64,000 nucleotides of DNA from the NCBI RefSeq assembly GCF_014805685.1, contig NC_060896.1, positions 10,194,889 to 10,258,888 of the forward strand, in the 5' to 3' direction. Shown one piece after another: positions 13,146-22,450 of this stretch (positions are counted from its first letter, which is position 1; each line of letters begins with the position of its first letter). The DNA is from Silurus meridionalis (taxonomy: Eukaryota; Chordata; Actinopteri; Siluriformes; Siluridae). The translations under genes and the position numbers were made by a program. The notes beneath the pieces were generated by a model that worked only from the letters and a program-made list of their open reading frames with translations, ran no database searches and was not told the origin of the DNA.

Positions 13146-13840
13146 AGTAAAGCAGACACACAAACAAACCCATAAATATAAACAAAATTACTAAATTGAC
13201 TATAAACTCTCATTAAAAGTAATATAAGAGATAATGTAATACCTGAAAAACATAAAAAATTAATAATGTACCAGAAAAAGGATGATGAGTAAATGCATAC
13301 AAAAACTTTACCCAAGGCAACTTCATGAACCTGAAATCAGCGCTCAACTCCACTTACGAGTCTATTTTGCAACCAACTGAAGCTCAATCTTGACATGATA
13401 ATGGCTGAATGAATGGGAATTTATATACTTTATACAGTGAAGTGCCACCAAATAATACAATAATGCAATGTTATCAAGTGATGCTAGGGTCCCTCATGCT
13501 CTCAATCTATTTGCATATAGATGAAATGCTATAATAACTCCGGCCCCACCTGCAGGAGTAAATATTTTGCTGTCTGTTTTGTCTAGCCGTTCTGACACCC
13601 ACAATGAGCCACTAATTGAAGACTGGAAAGAATCTTTATATGGCGACTGACATTCAATTACGTGGAGGGGAGATCAGATTAGGCACAGGCCCAAAAAGCA
13701 TGTTTGAAAAGCCATTTGGTGTGCAAGTGCAGCCGAGAGGCAGGGGCCATCATCTGAATGACTGTTTGGGATCTGGCTGAATGAAGCTGCTCGGAGTGAA
13801 ATCACTATGCTATGACCCATGATTAATTGGATGTCTTGTG
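13142..13840. other. Intronic sequence, second half repeat-free
   Basis: 13540-13800 is high-complexity, higher in G+C than its surroundings and without transposon hallmarks, so it is a candidate conserved non-coding element. Nothing coding was recognised. Confidence 0.3.
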
Positions 13841-13841
13841 A

Positions 13842-13843
13842 GT

Positions 13844-13894
<51 letters not shown>

Positions 13895-13899
13895 TGTGT
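13842..13899. repeat. (TG)n microsatellite
   Basis: TG run with two short interruptions (GAG near 13848 and TA near 13887). Confidence 0.96.
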
Positions 13900-14539
13900 T
13901 TGACACAAAAGGATCGGGGAGGTGGGTAATGTGAAGAAGAGGCTTTTCAGTTACTTTTAATAAAACATAACTTGAATATGTCCACTGAGTGAAACAGGGT
14001 TTCTGCAGGTGATGTTGCATAATATATTTATAAGTACTGCATACACACAGTACTGTTTATAAGAACTGTGTTGCTTCCCCAGTATGTGATAAGAACTAAT
14101 AACTTTCCTGAATAATCATCAAATGTAGTGATGACCATCCAAAAGTGGCAATCTTTACTGAACATACAACAATTAGTCATTTTTTAACTTTATTAGTCAA
14201 CTATACAATGAAACTACAACGAATCACACATTCACTAGTGTTCTGCTGTTCCTGGATCATGGATAGGTAATGTACAGTATAACCAAGCAGTCACAGCACA
14301 ACATTACTAAGAATAAAAAAGCAAAAAGAAATCTGGAATACTGAATTTTATACACTGGGATAGTTCTGGACAACCCGATATCATATTGCTTCACATGACA
14401 AACATATTTTTTTGTTCACAATATTAGGAGTGTCCTGCCTTTTCTGTTCATAGGTGCCATTTAAATGCTTGTTCAATCCTTTATAAGCTCCAGATTGAAC
14501 CACTGAGAATCAATTCTGGCATGTCTGCCTCTAAGCATC

Positions 14540-14660
14540 ATCCAACTCCTGCAAAGTTTTCCTATACCACCCCACTGCTACTCTCCCCAACTGGCTTTCT
14601 GTAGCTGCAGGATTTACAACACATGCTTATCTAAAAGCCCAAAATGAGCTAGCAGCTGCT
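14540..14660 (+). mobile_element. Short L2 LINE fragment, decayed
   Basis: Translated remnant KFSYTTPLLLSP at about 14552-14588, then after a frame change a NWLSVAA-like block. This parallels KFSHTTPLLHSIHWLPV in the L2 copy at 42714-43231. Both ends are lost. Confidence 0.55.
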
Positions 14661-15649
14661 TTTTTTAAGGCGCTTTATTCAACTTGCTTCTGTCATTCCT
14701 CTAGTATAGCTTGACTGTCCCTAGACACAGGGATAGCAAGACCTGTCTCCTCTCCAAGCATACTTCATGTTGTATTAGCCTCCTTCAACAGGCTTTTAGC
14801 TTGATGATTTTCGGACAAAGGGATCTAGAATGAGATCAAGAGGATTTTATTGCTGCAAGTCACCCGTCACTTTACTATGAGGCTGGCAAGAGCTATTTCC
14901 AATTTTCTCAGTGAGTGATGCAAGTAGATTTCCACAAATCAGGAAACAGGTGGCTTGCTCTCTTCTGTTTTTACTCCAGTTTGTAGTAGATGTACAGAAT
15001 CACTCCATATTTCCATAAATAAAATTTCTCAACTCTCATATTTAATCCCCATTAGTTGCTTACACTCTTTTTGCTCAAATTCAATGTTCGCATTGAAATT
15101 AATTGTCTGGAGTCGCTTTGTGACCGCGAGACACTAAATGGATGAATGCAACTTATGGTTTTAATAAAGACTACAAAGAATTCTGGAAGCTGCCCTGGAT
15201 ATAAGCGTACGATAAATGCTATAACTGTAACGCTATTCAGGCCAGAGGTTGTTGATTTTTTATTTTCTTCACCGAGCCATTGTTTAAGTTCTGAGCCAAA
15301 TAAGGTTGAGGAGATGTACAACAGCTACTGCACATGCAACCTGGCAACAGAAAAAGCAAATCATTATATGCCATCATGGTTAATTGTTGCCTGCTGAGAG
15401 AGCTCGCTACGTGATTTGGTGTAATACAAAAGCAGATACTCACACACGATTGGAAAAAAAAAAACTACCAGTGCACTACCAGTGACATAACAGCAGGTGC
15501 TTTAAAGCAGGTGCAGATCCTGAATTAACTAAACTAATTGCCAGGTAATTAGTGAACCATTCTGCATGGTGTCAGGTACACAAATCCTGTTTTTAAGCAG
15601 TTCCTAATGGCAGCAGTCGCTTTTGGAAGCGACAAGATCCGTCAAAATA
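14661..15649. other. Intronic sequence, nothing recognised
   Basis: Open frames on both strands at 15052-15443 overlap and have no domain. No repeat family seen. Confidence 0.4.
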
Positions 15650-15660
15650 TACACACACGT

Positions 15661-15711
<51 letters not shown>
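15650..15711. repeat. (CA)n microsatellite
   Basis: CA run of about 30 units, one CGTG interruption near 15658. Confidence 0.97.
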
Positions 15712-15712
<1 letters not shown>

Positions 15713-16499
15713 TTTTATTGAAGGATGTTGAACGTGAAAATAAACCAATATAGTATCAGACTTATAGTCTCTGTCCTGTTCATACACACTCACAGAGGTG
15801 AATGCTTTGCCTAAAAAGCACTAAAATGCACAAATCCAAGTGAGTCTGCCTCATATAAACCTCAAACTGAACTCTAAGTATTGGTGTGTTAAATATTGTT
15901 TGCTATTAGCATAAAAATCATATCAAAGCACAAAAGACACAGCACCTTCTAATATAATCAGAAACATGACCATCACCAAAGTGTAAGCAGTGTGAAAACA
16001 TTCCAGCATGCATCAGAGCAACCTACTGATCAAACTGCAGAACCATGTTCTTAAGGCAACTATCTTCAACTATCTTCAAAACTGTTATACAGGGTTTTTT
16101 GTTTGTATTTATTTATTTATTTTTATTTTTTAAAACCACAGTATTGTGAGCTCATGAATAAGCAATATAAGAAGTGATAAAAAGTCACAGAAAGGTGAGC
16201 ATGATCGTTATTGCCGTAACAACACTCTCGGGGGAAAGAAATAAGGCACAAACGTACCTGTTTGTCAGTGCAGTGCCTTTAAGGCTATGTCTTTTGTGAA
16301 CCTTGAAACGAGATCCGTTTATGAGGAACTATTCATATTCACAGCCAAATATACCACCGAGAGCACAGTGACAAATAATGGTACCTTTTCGTATATTTGT
16401 CTGTTAAAACGATGCTGTGATTTTTTTAAAAGGGCATACAATTTTATTGATTTACTTATTTTTTACCATAGTGCCTTGTGTAAATAGTCAGATCATTTC
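15712..16499. other. Intronic sequence, nothing recognised
   Basis: Contains a short TTTA-rich patch at 16105-16130. No gene-like content. Confidence 0.4.
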
Positions 16500-17000
16500 A
16501 TAATTATTTGCTATGTTGCAGCAATTGTTTATATGATTTTCTTTTTCACATCAGTGCACATTTCATATCCCATAACGACAAAGCAAAAAACTGATTTATA
16601 ATAAAATAATAATAATAATTGCAAACATTCCTTTCAAGTGTCTTGCAATGTCTTGCATAGGGAAGTCGAGTGTCAAAGTGATGGTTGACCTTCTGCAAGT
16701 TTCTCCCATTTCCACATGATTTCTGGAGCTCAACTTTAGAGCTCATTAGGTTGTTGGTCACATCTTTTACCATGGCCCTTGTCCACTGAGCACTTAGTTC
16801 GGTCGGATTTGTATTGCTAGAAAGATTCCTGGTTATTATTAAGAATGATAACAACTACTGAGCTCTTGGGGCCATTCAGTACACCAAAATGTTTTGCTTT
16901 CAACCAGTTACTTAACAGTATGGCTTGGTGTCATTTGCTTTGTCATTATAATGTAACTGGAATACAGTATATTTAACTTGGACACACTTTCTAGAATGCA
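16500..17000 (-). mobile_element. Decayed Tc1-like fragment with transposase N-terminal domain
   Basis: On the minus strand, within 16546-16854, the peptide includes PTELSAQWTRAMVKDVTNNL followed by SSKVELQKSC. This matches the second helix-turn-helix of Tc1 transposase DNA-binding domains (pattern SxR..R.LVREVTKNPRVTxxELQ). The plus-strand block CATATCCCATAACGACAAAG at about 16564-16583 resembles the terminal region of the same family. No catalytic domain is visible; truncated and dead. Confidence 0.72.
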
Positions 17001-17192
17001 CTGTTAAACTCTCCATTCTGATTGTTTAGAAAGTCTTGATCATGTTTAAATTTCCACTCATTTTAATGGTATTGTTTCCACAGTAGCAACTTTTTTTTGT
17101 GGCGAGATTTTATTTGACTTTTAAAAGAATTGATGACTTTGCACTTTTTTTGTTAGATGAGAAGCTGCATTTTTCATTTTCATTCATTAGTC

Positions 17193-17194
<2 letters not shown>

Positions 17195-17245
<51 letters not shown>
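17195..17245. repeat. (GT)n microsatellite
   Basis: Pure GT run. Confidence 0.97.
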
Positions 17246-17247
<2 letters not shown>

Positions 17248-17703
17248 AAATAGAGGCTAGTGATGAAAAAGCTGACAAAAGCTGCTGCAATAAAATGATA
17301 AAGGGGAACTGACTTGTTATTTGTGGATGTTGTATAATATGACCAGTAACTACAAACTTGGCGATCTTTAATTAAAAGATAACAGTAATCAGTGACAGTT
17401 TTATTGTGGTATAAAAGTAATAAAACAATCTGAAATAAGTTAATGGAAAATCACTATATTATGCATTATGACTAAATGTTGAAATGTAACACACCAATGT
17501 CACTGTTAATGGATACAAAGTATGACATAGCTCTGTAGTTGATAAAAAAAAAAAAAAAAATCATTGTTGAAAAATTGGTATAAGAGGAATATACTACTTG
17601 TGCAATGAGCTTTTATAAGAAAATACTAAATGTCAAAGTAAAAATGAATGTCCTTTTGATCACATCACATTCCAAAGTATTGTATATCAACTATATCCAC
17701 ATA

Positions 17704-17906
17704 CAGTGAGGAAAATAAGTATTTGAACACCCTGCTATTTTGCAAGTTCTCCCACTTAGAAATCATGGAGGGGTCTGAAATTGTCATCGTAGGTGCATGT
17801 CTACTGTGAGAGACATAATCTAAAAAAAAAATCCAGAAATCACAATATATGATTTTTAAACTATTTATTTGTATGATACAGCTGCAAATAAGTATTTGAA
17901 CACCTG
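17704..17906 (+). repeat. Left terminal inverted repeat of the Tc1 element
   Basis: About 203 bp, inverse of 19052-19255, with outer and inner copies of the 18-bp direct repeat. Confidence 0.95.
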
Positions 17907-18069
17907 TCTATCAGCTAGAATTCTGACCCTCAAAGACCTGTTAGTCTGCCTTTAAAATGTCCCCCTCCACTACATTTATTATCCTAAATTAGATGCACCT
18001 GTTTGAGGTCGTTAGCTGCATAAAGACACCTGTCCACCCCATACAATCAGTAAGAATCCAACTACTAAC

Positions 18070-19062
18070 ATGGCCAAGATCAAAGAGCTGTCCAAAGACA
18101 CTAGAGACAAAATTGTACACCTCCACAAGGCTGGAAAGGGCTACGGGGAAATTGCCAAGCAGCTTGGTGAAAAAAGGTCCACTGTTGGAGCAATCATTAG
18201 AAAATGGAAGAAGCTAAACATGACTGTCAATGTCCCTCGGGCTGGGGCTCCATGCAAGATCTCACCTCGTGGGGTCGCAATGATCCTAAGGAAGGTGAGA
18301 AATCAGCCCAGAACTACACGGGAGGAGCTGGTCAATGACCTGAAAAGAGCTGGGACCACCGTTTCCAAGGTTACTGTTGGTAATACACTAAGACGTCATG
18401 GTTTAAAATCATGCATGGCACGGGAGGTTCCCCTGCTTAAACCAGCACATGTCCAGGCACGTCTTAAGTTTGGCAATGACCATTTGGATGATTGAGAGGA
18501 GTCATGGGAGAAAGTCATGTGGTCAGATGAGACCAAAATAGAACTTTTGGGTCATAATTCCACTAAACCTGTTTCGAGGAAGAAGAATGATGAGTACCAT
18601 CCCAAGAACACCATCCCTACTGTGAAGCATGGGGGTAGTAGCATCATGCTTTGGGGGTGTTTTTCTGCACATGGGACAGGGCGACTGCACTGTATTAAGG
18701 AGAGGATGCCCGGGGCCATGTATTGCGAGATTTTGGGGAACAACCTACTTCCCTCAGTTAGAGCATTGAAGATGTGTCGAGGCTGGGTCTTCCAACATGA
18801 CAATGACCCGAAGCACACAGCCAGGATAATCAAGGAGTGGCTCTGTAAGAAGCATATAAAGGTTCTGGTGTGGCCTCCAGACCTAAACCCAATAGAAAAT
18901 CTTTGGAGGGAGCTCAAACTTCGTGTTTCTCAGTGACAGGCCAGAAACCTGACTGATCTAGAGAAGATCTGTGTGGAGGAGTGGGCCAAAATCCCTCCTG
19001 CAGTGTGTGCAAACCTGGTGAAAAACTACAGGAAACGTTTGACCTCTTTCTCAGGTGTTTAA
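18070..19062 (+). pseudogene. Tc1 transposase, interrupted by two in-frame stops
   Basis: DDE transposase of about 330 codons (family usual about 340), all in one frame. The start [19 protein letters not shown] opens the first HTH (about residues 1-55). The second HTH contains a [10 protein letters not shown] hook and [14 protein letters not shown]. Catalytic blocks are SDETK (D1), [10 protein letters not shown] (D2) and [10 protein letters not shown] (E). A TGA at 18493-18495 cuts the protein just before D1, and a second TGA at 18934-18936 follows RVSQ; the frame then runs on to TAA at 19060. D2 and E are separated by 31 residues instead of 34, from a 3-codon loss at VWPPDLN. Nonfunctional, though the termini may still be mobilised in trans. 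Confidence 0.95.
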
Positions 19063-19255
19063 ATACTTATTTGCAGCTGTATCATACAAATAAATAGTTA
19101 AAAAATCATACATTGTGATTTCTGGATTTTCTTTTTTAGATTATGTCTCTCACAGTGAACATGCACCTACGATGGCAATTTCAGACCCCTCCATGATTTC
19201 TAAGTGGGAGAACTTGCAAAATAGCAGGGTGTTCAAATACTTATTTTCCTCACTG
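19052..19255 (-). repeat. Right terminal inverted repeat of the Tc1 element
   Basis: About 204 bp, matching the left arm at roughly 96% by eye. The transposase stop codon (19060-19062) lies inside its inner end. Confidence 0.95.
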
Positions 19256-19263
19256 TATATACA

Positions 19264-19780
19264 TTATGACAAAAGTATTGGGACACCTGAGTTTTTAACC
19301 ATATGTGATTTTCCCCAAACTGTCACTACTAATTTGTGGACACACAATTGTATAGAATGTCTTTGGGTGAGGTGGAATTAAAATGTTCCTTCACGTTAAC
19401 TAAAAGACCCAAACTTGTTCCAGCATGACAATGTCCCTGTGCATAGAATGAGTTACATTAGTTTGCATGGGATGGAGCTGAAGCTCTTGAGTGGCCTGCT
19501 ATAAAGCTCTGACCTCAATAATACTAAACCTCAACACCTTGAACAACTGGAATAAATTTGAATGCTGACTGTACCCCAGCTCTCCTTATCATACATAAGA
19601 ACCTAATTTTATTAAGGCCTTCGTAGATGAGTTAGCACAACTATGCTCCAGAATCTACTTCTCAGACCTTTCCAGTAGAGTCGAGGTTATTCTAACAGCA
19701 AATAAGGACTAAAAGAGGATGTTCAAAAAGCATTGATGAATGTTATGGTTGGCCGTTCACAAACGTTTGTCCATACAGAC
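19264..19780 (+). mobile_element. Tc1-derived non-autonomous element, decayed (GACAAAAGTATTGGGACACC family)
   Basis: Starts at ATGACAAAAGTATTGGGACA, just 8 bp from the previous Tc1, and ends near GTTTGTCCATAC (about 19767-19778), giving short inverse termini. The interior contains the C-terminal transposase remnant reading QHDNVPVHR in the plus direction (about 19422-19448). Stops throughout. Same family as fragments at 21960, 28290, 28700, 43450 and 61515. Confidence 0.78.
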
Positions 19781-19789
19781 GGAAATCTC

Positions 19790-20430
19790 ACAAAACTCTA
19801 AAGTAAATAAAAACTAAAAATAAAAACGTTACACTTGACAAGTGTGTACTAATTGATGATAAACTTCATTATATGCAGTTTGATGCTGTAGATCCAGGTG
19901 CAAATGAAATAGACTGTACTTAAAATAAACTAGAATATTATCAGCTGTCTGTAAAAACTCATCAAGCTTTACAAGCTGTGAATCCAATCAATTACATATC
20001 AAAACACTTAGCACATCAGTGGAATTGCCTTAGCATTTTCTTTCTTTTTTGTATTATTTAATTGAAATAATATGAAAGCAATTGTATTTGTCCAACCATC
20101 AGATATTGACAGAGCATCCTGTGATATTTGGTGTGGGAGTATTGAAAAATCACTCGACTCAGTATGTGCTGAGAAAACCGCCTGCGGAAGCAGTGTCACC
20201 AAGAAAAGGTCACCCAATGTAGACAGAAGAGTGTATTCGTATAGCTTGAGCAAAGACGGAAAATGATTTAGTGATAGTTAAAGTTTTCTACTTAGTGATA
20301 GCAGCCAGGCTTTCAGCTCAATTAATTACGTCTGCTGAGAATCTGCTCCATCAGATATGTTAACAGAGGTTTTAAACACTTATGTCAAACACATCATTAC
20401 TCATGCATGCTGTTCTGACTAACAAGCAGA
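19790..20430. other. Intronic sequence, nothing recognised
   Basis: Frames on both strands at 20008-20266 overlap and have no domain. Confidence 0.4.
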
Positions 20431-20464
20431 ACACACACACGCACACACGCACACACGCACACAC
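20431..20464. repeat. Short (CA)n microsatellite
   Basis: CA run interrupted every ten bases by CG (ACACACACGC pattern). Confidence 0.95.
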
Positions 20465-21110
20465 TTCACCATTATCTTTTATGACGGATATTAACATACC
20501 TGTACAGACTATAATCATTCTTATCAGTGTATCTGATTTTAAAAAATGACAGCCTTCTATTGATCCAAATGTTCACTGGGAAACAAAAGGACTCATATCT
20601 TTTTGAAGACAGGGTTTCAATGCAGTCAAAGGTTTTGCACAAATCTCTGTGATATTGCTGTGAAATCACATCAGCTATTCATGCTGTTTTAAAACACACA
20701 AGTCGCCACATCTCATTTATGAAGGTTAAGGATGTTAATAGCTCATGATGTAGCAAAGTTGCTCATGAAGGAAACGCTTTCATGTTGCCAACAATAGCCA
20801 AGCAACATCTGTTATTTAATTTGCACTTCTGTGTCTCTAAAGACTTCGACATGCACAAACCTCACACCTTTACACACTCAAGTTAAACCATCGGATGTCA
20901 CCTTGAAAGTGGCGTGCATCACCTGCCACATCTTACACCCCTAAGCATGTCGGAAAAAGAAATGAAGCTTGCAGGATAAATGGAAAGAATGAACCGGATG
21001 CTACTCAAATCTTACAAATATTCAGCTATCCTGACTTGTGTGTCAACAAAAGTAATATGTCAGAAAATACTATAAATAAATTGAAAAAACAAAGGAAAAA
21101 TATACACCTT
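20465..21110. other. Intronic sequence, nothing recognised
   Basis: No repeat family or exon seen. Confidence 0.4.
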
Positions 21111-21113
21111 TAT

Positions 21114-21119
21114 GACACA

Positions 21120-21185
<66 letters not shown>
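21114..21185. repeat. (CA)n microsatellite
   Basis: CA run of about 34 units. Confidence 0.97.
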
Positions 21186-21186
<1 letters not shown>

Positions 21187-21955
21187 CCATACGTTCACTC
21201 ATACTGATGTTTATGTCATGCAAGTACATTGTTCCGGCTGACGGGTTTTCAGTCGGTCTTGTCGGACACAGCCGATACTGGTGGCTAAGTGTGTATAACC
21301 TCAATTAAACCACGCTCTAAGTGTCTGACAACAGCTAATATTCCTCCTCCAGCAGCGGGCCGAATTGATGTTCCTACATTCGTCACCCCGCTGAAAAAGC
21401 AATCATGCCGTTGTCTCGCTCCGCTGAGGAGACGCAGGAAACACTGCTTCCAGTCGCTCATTAGCATTCGTCTACTAACGCCACTAGCACCAGCTACCCA
21501 CAAGACAACATTGCACCATGGTTTCAGACACACCTACTCCTCCTGTCTCCACACCCACAATCAGACCTCACAAGCAATTAATCCCACACTCGAAAACTAT
21601 CAAACAAGCAGATAACATAGGGAACAGGAACGGGCGGAATTTCAATCATATGCAAATACACTATGTGGAAACCGATAGCTGGTTTATTCGCTAATAAAAT
21701 ATGAATGGATCTCTTAAAGGATGAATTCACTTCAATATCCTCTGAGGTTTATTTCCTGTCACCGACATGCTGCTATATTACACACAATGATGTTCAACTT
21801 TCTGCGAATAACTCAACATTTCTGACCTGCTTCAGCAAGTGATGTCAAATCAACAAGGCTGCTCATAGCATGACTAGTAAAAGTTGCGCCTCTTTATTAA
21901 ATTAATTACACTTCATATACAAAATTCAGTATAATGTATTCGCTTTAGATCAACA
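21186..21955. other. Intronic sequence, nothing recognised
   Basis: 21310-21560 is richer in C and CpG than its flanks. Open frames there on both strands are mutually overlapping and domainless. Confidence 0.4.
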
Positions 21956-21961
21956 TACAGA

Positions 21962-22185
21962 TACACTATATGCACAAATGTTTGTAGATACCTAATCAAA
22001 AGATTCATACGTGGTTTTTGAACATCATGTTCTACATTTAGTACCCATTTGCTGTTATTATAGTCTCTTATCTTCTGAGAAGGTGTTCTACTAGATTCTG
22101 GAGCGTGATTGTGGAATTTTGTGCATATTCAACCACAAGGGTGTTAGTACTGTAAGCACATTTCAGGAAGGAAGCTTTCTTTAGG
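21962..22185 (-). mobile_element. Tc1-family fragment next to the cdh13 exon
   Basis: Begins ACACTATATGCACAAATGTT and continues GTGTTCTACTAGATTCTGGA and ACAAGGGTGTTAGTA. These blocks parallel the copy at 43450-43830 in the same orientation. Its right end lies about 50 bp from the exon's donor site. Confidence 0.65.
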
Positions 22186-22229
22186 GTTACTGTTTAATAA
22201 AGCATAATTTTGCCTTAATAAACCAATGC

Positions 22230-22235
22230 ACATAC
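22230..22235 (-). promoter_or_regulatory. cdh13: Splice donor of the cdh13 exon
   Basis: Minus-strand GAGAG|GTATGT immediately follows the LDRE codons. It matches the U1 donor consensus at exon -1 and intron +1 to +3 and keeps the reading frame (phase 0). Confidence 0.88.
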
Positions 22236-22414
22236 CTCTCTGTCAAGTAGGGATGGTGAGATGACAGTAACAATGTCACCTCTCTCTGGGTCAATGTAGA
22301 ACATGTTGGGCGAAGGCTTCTCAGGAGACTGTCTCACAATTATGTACCGCAGGACGGCATTGTCCGTGTTGGGATCATCAGCATCAAAAGCGGTCATCGT
22401 CATCACCGTGGTGC
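22236..22414 (-). CDS. cdh13: cdh13 (T-cadherin) internal coding exon, EC2 cadherin repeat
   Basis: One internal exon of a calcium-dependent adhesion protein. Seen: a minus-strand acceptor (T-run, then CTAG) at 22415-22416, 179 nt of open frame, and donor GTATGT starting at 22235. Two bases complete a split codon, followed by 59 codons, so the upstream intron is phase 1 and the downstream intron phase 0. The peptide contains DADDP (cadherin DxD calcium motif), the run [19 protein letters not shown], and ends LLDRE, the second calcium-binding motif, exactly at the donor. Known: this region is characteristic of the second extracellular cadherin repeat of T-cadherin, a GPI-anchored cadherin without a cytoplasmic tail that acts in cell recognition and axon/vascular guidance and binds adiponectin and LDL in mammals. 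The next EC2 exon would begin just after LDRE and is not in the window. The open frame could only be another cadherin if my family recall is wrong. Confidence 0.93.
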
Positions 22415-22450
22415 CTAGAAAAAAAAAAAAAAAAAGAAATAAAAAGGTAT
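22415..22450 (-). promoter_or_regulatory. cdh13: Splice acceptor and polypyrimidine tract of the cdh13 exon
   Basis: On the minus strand a run of about 17 T residues, preceded by a further T-rich segment, leads directly into CTAG and the exon. It serves as the polypyrimidine tract. The mononucleotide run is likely to vary in length between individuals. Confidence 0.85.

Larger units (their letters stand above)
17704..19255 (+). mobile_element. Nearly full-length Tc1-like transposon, IR/DR type (1552 bp)
   Basis: Begins CAGTGAGGAAAATAAG and ends with its inverse, flanked by TA on both sides (17702-17703 and 19256-19257), the expected Tc1/mariner target duplication. Inverted repeats span 17704-17906 and 19052-19255 (about 204 bp). 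By eye they differ at roughly 7-8 positions, implying a fairly young insertion. Each arm carries the direct repeat AAATAAGTATTTGAACAC twice (outer 17713-17730, inner 17886-17903), the transposase-binding layout called IR/DR. The interior holds one transposase reading frame on the plus strand, broken by stops. Related teleost and lamprey Tc1 elements are known to have spread horizontally. Confidence 0.96.

Noticed and set aside
20431..20464. Regular ACACACACGC units as a CRISPR-like array
   Set aside because: Only three 10-bp units of an interrupted CA microsatellite in a vertebrate genome.
21285..21615. Opposed open frames of 82 and 108 codons in a CpG-richer patch
   Set aside because: Mutually overlapping, with no domain. 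The minus-strand frame does not continue the EC2 cadherin sequence.
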